DNA of 64,000 nt from Carpediemonas membranifera. Its lineage: Eukaryota > Fornicata. The DNA lies in assembly GCA_019828565.1 (NCBI GenBank), contig JAHDYR010000067.1:124001-188000 (forward strand), given 5' to 3'. The stretch's first letter is position 1, and each line of letters starts with the position of its first letter. A program made the position numbers and the translations under genes. Positions 31,115-42,626 of the stretch are shown piece by piece. The notes under the pieces are model-generated. The model did not search any database. It was not told the origin of the DNA and worked only from the letters and a program-made list of their open reading frames with translations.

Positions 31115-34100
31115 ATGGGTACGGAAACTTACAGAAGCCTGAAGAAGAATCCGCCTCTCCTGAAGAAGTCCTCCATGGACGCTCTTTTGGACTTTGCGGA
31201 TAACCTCCACGATCATCGCGCCTTAGGCGGCCGCGATGATGTTATTGACCTCATCGAGCCTAGCATAGCAGAGCTAGCAGGCCTTAACGACGACGAAGAG
31301 GTTGAAGACACTCCTCTCCTGCTCTCCGCGAAGCTCCGTAAGAAACGTCGTGTCGCAGCCCAAGATGAACGAGTCCTCAAGCGCCTCGGTGCTGCCCTTC
31401 GACCTTCTCGCCTGAGCATGCGTCTACAGCTCTTCCGAGTCCCCGCCAAGTCCTTCGAGCCTGATGAGGTTGCTCGAGTGAACCGCCGATTCAATCTGCT
31501 CTTGAAGCTCGTTCAACCCGAAGATCCCGAGGACGTCTTGAAGGAGACGTACAGCCGCTGCTTCAAGTTCCCCAACAACAGTCGCATCATGTATCGAGTC
31601 AGAGAATCAACGGAGCGCAAGGATCTCAAGGACGCAATGGCTGATGTCCTCGTCATGTCACGCGACCTCAAGGAGTCCAAGGAGATGATCGCTTCCTTCG
31701 GCGCTGCGGGGGTCTCCGACTCACAGCGTACCAACACCACGCCCTCCCATACACGGCACACGGGGAGCGGTCCGAAGAACCCTCATCGACGCGAGCCTGA
31801 CCGCACGAACGTAGCCCCCTCAAAAGGCAAGCCGATCGACAAGCCAAGCACGAGAAGAAGCCATTCGTGTGCTTCAACTGCGGTAAGGTCGGTCACTCCG
31901 CTCGCCGATGCCCTGCTCCGAAGACAACCTGTTCCAAGTGCCAGAAGCCGGGCCACCGAGCTGAATTCTGCCGTTCTGAGGTAAATTCAGCTCGTTGTGT
32001 GTTTTCTCTCGGTTCCCGTCAGAGTGTCCTCCCCTCCGTCAAGGCTAGCATTCTTAAGCAAGTCGTGTCCGTCCTGTTCGACTCGGGCGCTGACTGCGCA
32101 ACCATTGACCCCAAGCTCTGCCACGGCAAGGCAGTGAAGTGGATCTCACACGAGAAGACACTTATCGAGACAGTGGGCGGCGTCAGAGAGGCCGATGGTC
32201 AGGTATCCTTCCGCCTCGTCTTAGCGCCCTCGCCATTCACTCCGCGCGGATGCTCTATCACTATTAAGGCCTACGTCCTGTCGACCGCTTTCGATGTATG
32301 CCTGGGTTACCCTCAGATGGTGGAGATCGGCCTTCTCCCTTCGTTGTCTGAGCCTACCAGCGAGCTCGCAGCCAGCGACGAACCACCTACATTCGAGAAG
32401 TACGTCGCGCAAGCCAGAGCCATGTCCTCTTCCTTTTCTCAGAGGCAGGCCGACATCCTCAAGCGTTACGCCCGGACATTCGTGGACCGTACCGAGCCAA
32501 GCCGGCTCGAACCGTATGATTTGGTCCTCAAGGGCGACAGAGTCGTACACATTCGGCCGTACTATGTTCCCCCGCCGAAAGTCCCGATCATTCAAGAGCA
32601 CATTAATACGCTCCTGGCAAAGCGCTACATCGAGGCATGCCAGTCTCAATACGCGAGCCCTACCATCATAGTTCCAAAGAAGGGGGGAAAGACGCGTTTT
32701 GTCGTCGACTTCCGCGAGATCAATCAACTAACGGAACCATTCGACTACCCCATCCCTCGCATAGACGAAGTTCTCACTCAACTGTCCGGAAAGTCTGTGT
32801 TCGCTACCCTAGACTTGTCAGCAGGATACCATCAGATCCCTCTTACTGAACGGTGCCGTCACCTAACCGCCTTCCGTACTGTTTTTGGTCAATACCAATA
32901 TACACGGATGCCCTTCGGCTTACGTAACGCCGGAGCGTACTTCCAGAGGGCGATGGAAGACGGGTTCAAGGGTCTGGTGGGCTCCGCCTGTGTCATATAC
33001 ATTGATGACATCATCGTCATGGGTGCGGATGAGGACGAGTACCTGGGAAACCTCGAAAAAGTCATGCAACGCGTTGACAAGCTTAACCTTCAGCTCGGCC
33101 GAGATAAGTGCCAGTTCGGTCGGCAAGAGGTCGAGTTCCTCGGGTGGATCATATCCCAAGGCAGCGTGAAGATCTCACCCCAGCGGACCGAAGATATCGC
33201 GAACCTCAAGCTGTCTTCATCCACGAAGGGCATGCAGGGTCTCAACGGATTCCTCAACTATTTCCGCGATTACATACCCAACTTCGCGGTCCGAGCTAAG
33301 CCTCTGCTAGACGCCATGTCCGGTCGGCAGACCCCCTCGAGACGTTCTTCAGAAGTCGCTGGACGATCTGAAACAAGCTTTATGTTCGGCCGACGCTCTA
33401 GCCATGTTCGACGCGACTAAGCCTCACACTGTCATGACTGACGCATCCGATGTCGGGTACGGAGCAGTCTTACTCCAAGAGGGCCGACCAGTTTGCTATA
33501 TGTCGCGTGCGTTCAACGACGTCCAGTCACGCTGGTGTACCGGTGAGAAAGAAGCCTACGCTATCGTGGCAGCGTTACAACGATGGCGCAAGTTCCTGTG
33601 CTGGGAGAGCTTTACTATTCTCACGGATCACCGGAACCTACTCTATATGTACCGGTCCACCAACGCCAAGGTCCGCCGGTGGGCTGATTCGATCGCCGAT
33701 TTAGATTTCACCCTACAGCACATCGCCGGTCTGGACAACGGTGGAGCCGACGGTCTCTCGAGAGTATTCTCCATGCAACAGGCGTCGAGGGATCAGGTAT
33801 CCCGCGCTCATCTCACAGCAGGAGCTCATCTGTCTCGCCGGATGACAACCGAGCAACTTAGGGCCGACGGTTTGTCTGTCTCCCGTCAAGTCGTAGACGA
33901 CGTGATTACCGCGTGTCCAGAGTGCCAAGTCTTGGCCCGCCCTCCTGTTGATACGCCCGACGGCCTGCATACAGCTGTAGACCTCCCGTTCCGGCGTGTG
34001 GCCATTGACACCATGGGTCCGCTACCGACGGTCAACGGCCTGTCCTACGTGACAGTAATGATCGACATGTGCTCCCGCTGGACAGAGCTAGTCCCGGTCA

Positions 34101-35051
34101 ACAGCACCTCAGCCAAAGACGCAGCCAACGCATTGGTCAACACCTGGATTCTACGATACGGATGCCCCGAAGTCGTCCAATCGGATGGGGGCTCAGAGTT
34201 CAAAAACGCTCTGTTCAAACGCCTCTCCGAAGAGATGGGGTTCGACGTCCACATAACGACAGCATACCATCCCCAGAGCAACGGTGTCGTCGAACGCGCG
34301 AACAAGGAGGTCGAACGCATCCTCAGAGCCAGGAAGCTGGAGTTAAGGAATAACGATTGGGTAGCACACCTACCAGTCGCCCAATTCTTGGTCAACTCAA
34401 TGCCCAGGATCCCGACCCGGTTGACTCCGGCCGAGATCATGTTTGGCGCCAATTTATCAATACCGTCATCGATCTATATCACGGATGCCGCCTCGGCTGG
34501 TCCGCCACAGTCGAAGCTAGCCGCAGCCGATGCCGCCATCCAACTCGCCAAAGCAAGGATTAGAGCCATGCGCGAAGACGCTCTCGCAAAGGCAACCTCA
34601 TCGAGAAGCGAGATATTGAGCCGTTTCGTGCTGGTCAAATACTACCCAAGACCACCGAGCAAGCTAGCCCCGGGCTGGCGCGGCCCCATGAGGCGTGTCG
34701 CAGCCGTCAAACGTGATGGTGTTGTCGTCGCATATGAGGTCCAAGACCTCAGTCAGTCAGCGGACGGTCCAACTATCAAGGTAGACGCGGCACGTGTGCG
34801 AAGATTTGACCCAGGCAAGCTCTCGGAGCAACAGATCTATGACCTCGCAGCCGCTTCCGTCGATGAGTGGCATGTCGAGCGCATCTCACGCTCTAGAGGC
34901 TCGGGCCCCAAGTCAAGGCGCGAGTACCTCGTACACTGGGTCGGATTCGAGGGATTCAGAGGCTTCATTCGAACCTTATTCGCACGTCAAAGATTTGGAA
35001 GCCCTCGATACATATTTGAAGTCTGACCAAGCCAAGCGTGACGGTCTGTAA
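31115..35051 (+). CDS. gypsy gag-pol polyprotein with three frame breaks
   Basis: Gag starts at ATG 31115. The frame must change near 31845 to enter two CCHC knuckles (CFNCGKVGHSARRC, CSKCQKPGHRAEFC). An aspartic protease-like LFDSGADCATID and the RT (LDLSAGYHQI, MPFGLRNAG, YIDDI) follow. A second shift near 33335, at a run of five C, leads to RNase H (MTDASDVGYGAVL, ILTDHRNL), a His/Cys integrase finger, and the integrase core (AIDTMGPL, VVQSDGGSEF, HPQSNGVVERANKEVE). A chromodomain begins EWHVERISRS...REYLVHWVGFEG; a third shift near 34960 restores its end (SFEPYSHV...). None of the breaks has an obvious slippery site. With identical LTRs, the breaks are either very recent, sequencing errors, or the copy was mobilised in trans. 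Confidence 0.88.
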
Positions 35052-35093
35052 AACTTCTCAACATCGAAGCTATATCCTCGAGGAACAAACGAT

Positions 35094-36178
35094 TTATTCA
35101 GAGCTAGATTCCTCGTCTTCCGTCTCCTCCGTGTCCGTCAGCTCGACCAACCAAGTCGGGTCAGCGTGGCGCTCAAGGGCGTTCTCAGCCAAGTACTCTC
35201 GCACACACCGGACAAGGCAGAGATCAGCGTTGAGGGACACGATGCTGAGTCCCGAGTATCCGTCATACTGCAGGATCAACACAAAAGACCCGGGACCACA
35301 AGTCGTCTTCAGATACTCGTGACGGACTACGCACGTGACAGTGTAGTAGCGGTCCGGATCAGAGACCTGAAGCGGCTCCCAGTGAGCCTCATCGGCAATG
35401 GCGGGCAGGTAGCCGTCGTGGCACAAGCGGCTGACCAGGGTTGCCCAGAAGTCGTTGGGAGCCGGGATGCGCCTGCTGATGCCGTAGACAGCGACACGGA
35501 AGTAGTCCGGTGCGAGGACGAGGACCAACAGGCGGTTAAGATATCCGCGCGCTGTAGTGTCCGACTTGACCCCGCCGGCAGTCCGCACAGCCGCCACGAG
35601 AGCTGCAGAGTAGTGACCATTACCGGGTGAAGACCCACCCAGCGTGATGTCGCGGCCCCGGATCGCGGCCGACACGATGTCGCCATCGGTCAAGCGCTTC
35701 CTGCCGAGCTTGAGGTGGGCCCTCACACCGGCAAGCGCGACCTGGCAGTGAGCCACGAGAGCCAAGACCTGCTGGGTCAGCTTCACGTCCTGCACTACGG
35801 CTGCGTCGTTCAGACGACCTTGCTCAATAGCGTCAAAGATTCGCTGGAGCGGCAGCTCGATGGAGTTGGTGTAACCTTCCAGGCGTCGGGCAACCTCGGC
35901 CTTGATGTCGTGGGGCATCAGAGTCGTCATCGTCAGGGTGCGAGTGATGCGTTCTGAGGCTTGCACGCGGTGACTATATAACCTCACGGTTGATGTTTGT
36001 TACTTACAGATTGTCGGTGACCATGCGCTTGCGTCCACGATACTTCTGAGCGCGAAGGGAACGACAAACGGACGTATGGGCAACAATAAGTGGCCTAGCC
36101 AGATCGTCATCACCAAGTTCGGTGATTTTTGGCACGAATTTCCTTCAGAACGGCCTCTACGGCTGTGTTGTCCGACAT
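35094..36178 (-). CDS. antisense spliced gene inside the gypsy element
   Basis: Three exons on the minus strand: 36178-36114, 36094-36008 and 35982-35094, joined across candidate introns of 19 nt (GTGATG...CTAG) and 25 nt (GTAAGT...GTGAG). The result is an uninterrupted 346-aa frame starting MSDNTAVEAVLKEIRAKNH. The middle exon is basic (SLRAQKYRGRKRM). The long last exon is mostly helical and ends in an acidic tail (DTEETEDEESSSE). The last exon alone could start at ATG 35930, with TTATATAG upstream. No family recognised. It lies between pol and the 3' LTR, the place where some plant retroelements carry an extra gene, sometimes antisense. The 19-nt intron is the least certain part. Confidence 0.6.
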
Positions 36179-36784
36179 CAAATGAGTTGACGGCGACATA
36201 TCCTGCACATTTCTCGGAAACGGTCGAAGGAACAACTAACAAGGTCATCTTAGTCTTCAAGCATGCATTTATTGTCGGTAATAAGGCATTAGGAGCTTCC
36301 TAGTGCTCCTTCCGGTCAGTTTGATGTTGTTATTCAAGTACAGTTGGACGCAGAAAATTAGAAGCCTCAGAACTCCTCAACGGAGCCGAATTGGAGCTTC
36401 TAAGTACGTTTTTCGGCGTCTGTGTGATTATGAGCGATAAGGGCTCAGCATTGGCAGTGTTTGCTAGAGCAATCGTTCTTGGCCTTCGAATTACATGGAA
36501 TGGCATATAACACGTATAAGGTTTGTGAAGACGGCCTAGGAAGGCCGTGGAGGGGCAGTGGTAAGCCTTTCCGTCACGTTTCACCATTTTTGAAACAGAG
36601 CTCACATAGCGGTACCGCAGTTAGATCATGATACCATCATTTTGATTTCGTTCAGCTAGATGCGAAAGCACTCAGGCCATGGGGTTGCCAGCCCTATGAG
36701 TCACCGTTGGCGGTCGGGTGGCACCGTCCAGGCCTTTGGTGAAATGCTGACGTCAAGTCTCTCTGTCATGCCTATACCAGGCAT
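36179..36784. other. gypsy 3' internal region
   Basis: Non-coding upstream of the antisense gene. A second copy of the purine-tract motif (GTGGAGGGGCAG near 36548) is present about 240 bp before the functional one. Confidence 0.4.
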
Positions 36785-36794
36785 GGAGGGGCAG
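36785..36794 (+). promoter_or_regulatory. polypurine tract
   Basis: GGAGGGGCAG directly before the 3' LTR: the plus-strand priming site. The same ten bases abut the outer element's LTR at 5228-5237 (minus strand). Confidence 0.8.
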
Positions 36795-36916
36795 TGTTGT
36801 GGGTCCTACCCAAAGTTACACAGATTTACGTTATATTTAATAGTCAAGGAGTTTCTCCTCGACACCCTTGTGTCGAGTCTTCTCCTCAGTAAAAGTTCAA
36901 CACCCATTGAACCACA
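36795..36916 (+). repeat. gypsy 3' LTR
   Basis: Identical to 30972-31093; followed by GGGT, the target duplication. Confidence 0.92.
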
Positions 36917-38609
36917 GGGTGCCAGAGGCTGCTCGCCTCTATTGGCCTGAAGGTGTTGTACTGAGAGGATGGGCGCATCGCTGGAGGACGGGCCGACATG
37001 TGTTCGAGCTGCAACATGCTCGCGATACCCGTGAGTTGCTCGTCACGGGATGAGGTGATAATACGACCATACTAGACTGGTCGTGGTTTCGGTACAAGTC
37101 TCACAGAGGAAGGGACCCGTGAAACTACTATCTAAACTCGTTGAAGAGCTGCTATGCGCGGTAACGCTGCCCCTCCGCGGCTCTGAAGTACTTTGTGTTG
37201 TCGCCGCGTTGTTGTCTGATGACTGTTGGTCTCGTGTCTACTAAATTGACTTCAAGCAAGGATGCCGGTCATGATAAGTGGAAGCTAAGTAATTACCTTA
37301 CCTGAGTTTGGCGGGTAGCACAGCTAGCCTTGACAAAAGTGCGAGCCATTGTTGCTCAAATGGAGATGCTCGCGCCATGGGGTGAACGATGGCAAGCGCG
37401 ATACAGTTGACAGCAGATGGGGTGTCTGCCCAGGCTGTCGCGTACTGAGGATGTGGATGAGCAGCGGTCGAGCTTATCGTTGCTCTATGACGCTGGTTGC
37501 CCCTGACAGGGAATTGCGGAGACGGTGGCGTGCTAGCTCTATTGGTTCATGCCGTGTTGCTGTACGTGGAAGGGACCTGCAAGCTGGCGAGTTCGCACAT
37601 GTTCGGGGATAACTGGAGAGCAAACCTTGAAGCTGCTCAATACGGGTGCTGTTTCAGCACTGTGTGGATAGAAGGATATAACTGGCCGTCTAGGACCCAC
37701 TGCTAGCAGTTACGTGCTCCACATGCTCTGCTGAGCATTTGTTAGGAAGGTATACATGGCCTCATGTAGACATATAAATAGTGTGGATCGCTCCCACGAC
37801 TGTAGGAACCGAGCTTGGTGTCCCCAGATGGGTCGTTACCTCTTTCGGTTTTTCATCGTCGATGATGGTAGTTGCCTGTCTGGCTTGGGCCATTGGCCCT
37901 GTGCCACGCTTGCTCATGGTCTGCTGGATGACCCGAATGATGTATGACTTGCTCTGGGCGCATGTGGCCAAGCTGCTACTTGCTACTCTCTAGGTAGCTC
38001 TGGATGATGGTTGGGGACGATGATTCTGGAGGTCTACGTTGGTCAAAGTCGTGCGTGGGTCTGTCAGTGAGTCTACTGGGGTCACTGCCCCTTCTTGGCT
38101 TCTTCTCGCACTGTCTCGGGGTGTTCGATTTGGCTGGACGTGGAAGTGGCTGGCTCCTCGGCGTGGTTTTGGTTTGTTTTGCCTTTTGGCGGCTTTGGTG
38201 GTGCTTATTCCTGGTGCTATCTGCACTGTATCGGCTTGTGCTTGGCCTGGCCACTGGTCTCGTTGCTGGTCTCGGTCGATTGTCCTGAAGGAGCTTGATT
38301 GGCGCTCCAGAGCTGGTATTGCGGTGCTGTATCGTTTGTTGGAGCTTATTGAAGCTTGGTTACTGGTATTGGCCTGTTGTTTGCTTGTATGCTATAGTGC
38401 ATTGGTGGAAGTTGATGGTCTTGTTGAACTAAACGCTCTAGACTTGTTGTTGCTTGCGAATTTCAGTTGAACTGTCGACACCGCGGAGACATTTGCATTG
38501 CGCTAACGGAAGAAATTGGTTCTGGTGAAAATGTCAATTGATGTTGCTTATATTGATTCTCCTGCGCCAGGACCGTTGAGCTCATCTCCTCCGGAAGAAA
38601 TGATATCAT
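36917..38609. other. outer LTR element, internal segment 3 (non-coding)
   Basis: Hairpin-rich to about 37750, then a G/T-biased stretch (about 38090-38460) where long open frames encode Leu/Val/Trp-rich low-complexity peptides; I do not believe these are genes. A 47-codon minus-strand frame (38606-38463, MISFLPEEMSS...) begins just after the 5' LTR and could be a gag relic. Confidence 0.45.
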
Positions 38610-38719
38610 TGTGGTCAGTCCTGGACACAAGGGAACCAATAAAGACTTTAGAGAGAATACTGCCATATCCTGCACCAAATGTGCAGGATAATACCTGTTG
38701 TGACCTGAGTCACACCACA
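38610..38719 (-). repeat. LTR of outer LTR element (its 5' LTR)
   Basis: Identical to 5118-5227. Followed on the plus strand by ACGGGAACCCC, the same 11 bp that precede the left copy. Confidence 0.8.
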
Positions 38720-39192
38720 ACGGGAACCCCGAGCTCCGCGATGATGACGGGAACCCCGAGCTCCGCGATGATGACGGGAACCCCGAGCTCCGCCGTGATG
38801 ACGGGAACCCCGAGCTCCGCGATGATGATGGCAACCCCGAGCTCCGCGATGATGACGGGAACCCCGAGCTCCGCCATGCCGCTGTGAACGGTTTCCACAG
38901 GCCTCAAGATGAGGTGGATCTCCGTCGCATGCCAGAACAACGCGTTCCCGAGCAGAATATGGAAGAAAATATGGCAGAAAACGGCATGCAACACGAGGAT
39001 GACAGCTATGTGACCTGGAGAGACTTCCGTGCTTTCCAGGATGAGGTTCGTGGCCAATTTGCTGAGGTTCATGGCCAATTTGCTGAGGTTCATGGCCAAT
39101 TTGCTGAGGTTCGTGGCGACATTCGCCAGCTCAACGCCACAATCGAAGAGCTGCCTGGCAGGATTCTCGCCATGATCCACAATCGGGATTAA
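38720..39192 (+). pseudogene. 3' part of the split tandem-repeat gene
   Basis: The frame continues the DDDGNPELR repeat (about six units), then HAAVNGFHRPQDEVDLRRMPEQ, an acidic segment, a second tandem repeat FAEVHGQ (three to four copies) and a helical end (DIRQLNATIEELPGRILAMIHNRD). It looks like a coiled-coil oligomerising tail. It has no start codon of its own before the repeat, and it joins in frame with 4773-5117 if the insertion and one 11-bp copy are removed. Confidence 0.6.
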
Positions 39193-39428
39193 TCATAAGA
39201 GTAAACTTCTGTACATAGTCGTTGTCTTTGCAAGCACGAGTTCTGTGGCACATCCGTGCATTTTGTGATTTTCCATTAATCACGTAAATTACTGGCTTAT
39301 GCCGACAGCCCTGCCGGGAGGAGCTCCAGCGAGTTGAACAGTCCCAGCTTGGCGCACCTCTTGTCATACACCAACAGGGTAGCGGACATGAGGGCATCAG
39401 CCATGGTAAGGGCGATCATGCGGGCAGG

Positions 39429-39530
39429 TGTGGGTTCGTGAGAACAAAGCTTTACAAAGAATAGAGCTCGACACCCATGTGTCGAGCTGGACGACTCAAG
39501 ACTATTAAATAATCTATTGATGAACCAACA
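39429..39530 (-). repeat. LTR or solo-LTR remnant, gypsy family
   Basis: 102 bp, TG...CA ended (minus strand TGTTGGTTCATC...GAACCCACA), with the CTCGACAC...GTGTCGAG inverted repeat and TATTTAATAGTC segment of the 122-bp LTR but otherwise diverged. A purine run (GGGAGGGAAG) precedes it on the minus strand; no target duplication seen, so it may be the 3' end of a truncated element. Confidence 0.6.
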
Positions 39531-40295
39531 CTTCCCTCCCATGCTCCGGTAGAGCATCAAAAAACTCAACACTATTATGAAGGGTGTGCTAGGTGCTTGG
39601 TCCGGGTGAATTGCCCAGATACAAGCTCCAGTAACCGTCGCTTCCATGGGGACTCGCCATGGAGCCGGAGTTGGCAATGGACTAAGCCCTATTGCCTGAA
39701 CCGTTGTGAGCTCGGGACTTTCGAGTTCACCGGATACCCGTTGACCAAACTGGCTATAGAAACCCTGAGTCTTATGCCCGGCGTGATGTCAAGTCACGTT
39801 TCTGAGATATGCTTACCTCACTACCAAATCTAAATTACCTAATATTATCTGATCAAATCTTGCGTGGTACCACTGTATTAGCGCGCTATGTTATGGGTAT
39901 CCTTACCTGGGGTCCTGCCCCTCTTGAAAGTCTTTGAAACATACCCGACGATTCTGAAAGGGTCAAATGGCGCACTTTTAGGTGCCATCGATGTCCCCAT
40001 GTCAATTCTTACCAGAGGTTGGTTACATTCCGCCTAATCTTACACGGCGTTCAAAAAACGGGTTAAGAGGCTCCAATTCCTTCTCGTTCGCGAGATATGG
40101 CACTTTTTCGTTTTGCACCGCCGGAAACACTTTTTGGATCCCGAAAACGCGGCTATATTGAATAACAACATCAGTTCCACCATGTAAACAACTCTATGTT
40201 CCACTTCTGAACAGCATTGTTGCGTAACCATTGCGTTTCATCGATTTCGCATTTTTTGCTTTCTGGAAAGTCGACTTTCTAGACGATCACAGCTC
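39531..40295. other. no gene seen
   Basis: Only short domain-free frames. A short palindrome (GAAAGTCGACTTTC, about 40266) lies just before the 40296 start codon. Confidence 0.4.
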
Positions 40296-40873
40296 ATGGG
40301 GGATTTCGACGCCGCTGTGGAAACTATTCTAAATCGTCTTACGACTAACACTTCGAGAATGCAATTTTGCCGTCTCCTCCGTCGCCATATCTCTGAAACT
40401 GGTTCCTACCTCGAGCTGTTCACCCCTTACCAGCCGCGACGTGCTCCTAGGCGCCAAAACGTCCCTAATGTCCCAGAGGAACTTGCTGGCGCCGTAACCA
40501 GTTCTGCATCTGACAGCGAGAGCGTTAACGCCGTCGACCTACGCTACCTTCCGGCTTCTCCTGACCCAACCGACAATGAGTCTGACTCCGAGTCGGACGA
40601 CACCCCGCCATCCCTCTCTGGCTACGTGGAACTCGTCACCCGGCAGGCAGTCAGCTACTACTGGAACTCTCCCCGGACTGAGTTACTGCTGCTCACCGAC
40701 AACCGGCTGCACTCTTACACCCGCGCTTCCGCTGCAGTGCACTCGCATGACGCCGGCGCTGATCTCTGCCGTGACGCTATCGTACTCCAGGCGATGTCGG
40801 CTTACCTCTCCATACGTCGCGATTCGACTGATGCTGCCATCGTTTCAGCCTACCTCACTGCTGTTCGAGACAA
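40296..40873 (+). pseudogene. unknown gene truncated by Element B
   Basis: ATG 40296, MGDFDAAVETILNRL. The frame is open for 193 codons up to the tip of Element B's left TIR and ends 22 codons inside it. Middle part Ser/Asp-rich (SDSESVNAVD, DNESDSESDD); the rest is helical (LCRDAIVLQAMSAYLSIRRD). No family recognised. The right flank of Element B does not continue this gene, so insertion was accompanied by a deletion, or the locus was rearranged. Confidence 0.5.
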
Positions 40874-40927
40874 CATACTGTCCAGGGTTCAGGAATTTCC
40901 CTTATTGGGTAGGGGAATTTCCTCGGG
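40874..40927 (+). repeat. Element B left terminal inverted repeat
   Basis: Starts CATACTGTCCAGGG and includes GGAATTTCC motifs; matched at 57594-57647. Confidence 0.85.
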
Positions 40928-41052
40928 GGAAAGCCCCTAGCATTTCGACTCGGTAAGAAAAAAAATAAATCAACAACGAGCTGTATTCATAATCTATAAA
41001 TGAGGTTGAATACATGCCTACACATGAGGACTACTCATGCGTAGTTTTGAGC

Positions 41053-41215
41053 TTTAAATCCTGCTAGAAAAAAGTAACATAGGGACAATTATTCCTTGGG
41101 AGTTCAGACTCAAAAATCGGGCTGGGGGAGGAAATGGTCCATAAGTACGCCTTATGGGTCGCTTCCTCCTCTCTGCCCTTTTTATTGACTTCTGATTTGC
41201 CAGATTTGACACATG
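41053..41215 (+). repeat. conserved left subterminal block shared with Element A
   Basis: Same order of motifs as 6821-6990, including the GGAGGAA...TTCCTCC hairpin around CCATAAGTACGCCTTATGG. A further hairpin (arms ACAGACGTCTGTTGCAAAA, about 41305-41323 and 41351-41369) directly precedes the kinase gene. Confidence 0.75.
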
Positions 41216-41373
41216 TTCGAGGTGAGTCTTAGATTACTCAAAATGGCCTCCTGATTCAGCAGATAGACTCAAAATTTCACAATTCGTACTCAAAACCAAT
41301 TTCAACAGACGTCTGTTGCAAAATCTGCCAAAAACGCACTTTAAAGTCATTTTTGCAACAGACGTCTGTGGAA

Positions 41374-42626
41374 ATGGTCTTTAAGCTCTCCGCTGCCGAT
41401 TTGACGCAACTACACAAGACTAACTACAGTAATACGTACATTGCCGACATTAGCGGGGTCAAAACTGTCGTCAAGGTCGATAACTGTATGACACTTCGCC
41501 TGACACACGAAAATACGATACTTCAGGCAATGAAAAGCCCATTTATTGTTACAATCGTCGATGTGGGCTTTGTTGACAGCGATCAAGCGTTTGCCACTCG
41601 CTTTGTTGACCATATGTCGTGGCGAGACGTTCTGGCACTACCAGTACCGGATCAATGTCGCTACTTGCGGCACTTACTGTTAGCTCTCAGCCATGTGCAT
41701 GAGAATGGATTCATCCACGGCGACATCAAGCCCGACAACTACCTTTTCAACCGAGAAGACGGTGGATTACTCATTGACTTCGGCTCTGCCATCAAAATAG
41801 AGGCTCCTACTGGGATTAACAGGTATATGGGACAAGACATGAGAGGGACACCTGGTTTTATCCCCCCGAGCTTCGTGCCGACGAACTCAGTCGGAAATCG
41901 AAGCATTGTACAGTAGCTATGCGGGAACCACAGAATTTGAACCCCTTCCAGGCTTCCAGGAACACCACAACCAGAAACACCAACATGCACACAGTTGATG
42001 CGGCATACGACATCTTTTCCTGCGGCGTTATCGTCCTCATGATGGCATTGCGACTGGATAAGTCTCCATTTCGATCTGTGAGAGTGGATGGTGGCAAGCC
42101 AAGTAACCCAGACGAGCATATTGGCGCTCTATATAACATGGCGTACTTCTACGGCCGCGAAATCACGATACACAGCAAGAAGAAGAATGCAGCCCGTGGT
42201 TTGATGATCAATCCGACTCTCTGCACGAGAGGAAGCCCTCCGACACAGTATAGGAGCCTTTATGACCTTGCAATGGGGATGCTCAGCTATAATCCGGAGG
42301 ATAGACCAACAGCTTTGATGTGCGCTGAACATCTCAACGATATCGCCGCCCTAGCAGCAACGTTCGCATCAACACCACTGATGATCAACGACCAGGTGAC
42401 AATCTCTCAGGAAACGCTCGCTGCCGCCAAACTCACCGTTGAAGCACTTCGAGAAACCCGATTTGCTGGCCGATGCATTGCATGTGGCATGCCGGTTCAC
42501 GATAATCGAACAATAACTTGCAAGACACACCACCAAGATTACAGAAGCATCATGAACCCCCACACAAAGAGAAGAGGACGAGTTTGGAGGGTTCATCGTG
42601 ATCTATCATTGATTATTGATATGTAA
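41374..42626 (+). CDS. Ser/Thr protein kinase
   Basis: Exons 41374-41907 and 41934-42626 joined across a 26-nt intron (GTACAG...CACAG, 41908-41933), 408 aa. Kinase landmarks: VVKV (ATP Lys), HENTIL (helix C Glu), FIHGDIKPDNYLF with Gly replacing the usual Arg of HRD (about residue 115), LIDFGSA (about 134), GTPGFIPP activation-segment end, and, after splicing, AAYDIFSCGVIVL for helix F. HGD instead of HRD marks a kinase not needing activation-loop phosphorylation. A C-terminal Cys/His segment (CIACGMPVHDN...CKTHH) may bind zinc. The first ATG of the frame is 41374. A decayed paralogue lies at 46847-47596. Substrate unknown; possibly a chromatin or cell-cycle target of the element. Confidence 0.82.

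Larger units (their letters stand above)
30972..36916 (+). mobile_element. Ty3/gypsy (chromovirus-type) retrotransposon, recent
   Basis: LTRs 30972-31093 and 36795-36916 are identical by eye over 122 bp, with TG...CA ends, a 4-bp target duplication GGGT (30968-30971 and 36917-36920) and a polypurine tract just before the 3' LTR. Order gag, zinc knuckles, RT, RNase H, integrase, chromodomain is the Ty3/gypsy chromovirus order. The 1.7 kb between pol and the 3' LTR carries an antisense gene. Confidence 0.92.
5118..38719 (-). mobile_element. outer LTR element, non-coding, containing Element A and a gypsy element
   Basis: Bounded by identical 110-bp LTRs in direct orientation and inserted in the DDGNPELR repeat gene. 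Subtracting Element A (22.7 kb) and the gypsy insertion (5.9 kb) leaves about 4.9 kb. Its internal parts (5228-6641, 29380-30971, 36917-38609) have no gag, protease, RT or integrase frame. It therefore looks like a non-autonomous large LTR element (LARD-like), presumably mobilised by related gypsy elements with the same polypurine tract. Identical LTRs suggest a young insertion, or later gene conversion between the LTRs. Confidence 0.65.

Noticed and set aside
38004-38470. Leu/Val/Trp-rich open frames that look like membrane proteins
   Set aside because: They come from a G/T-biased low-complexity stretch, are open in several frames at once, and begin without good context.
29380-38609. Short rRNA-like strings (CAGTACGAGAGG near 30733, CAATTGACGG near 29977, GGGATAACTGG near 37605) suggesting a split rRNA gene
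   Set aside because: They are isolated 10-12-mers in the wrong order, with no conserved surroundings. For about 5 kb of sequence, matches of this size to conserved rRNA are expected by chance.
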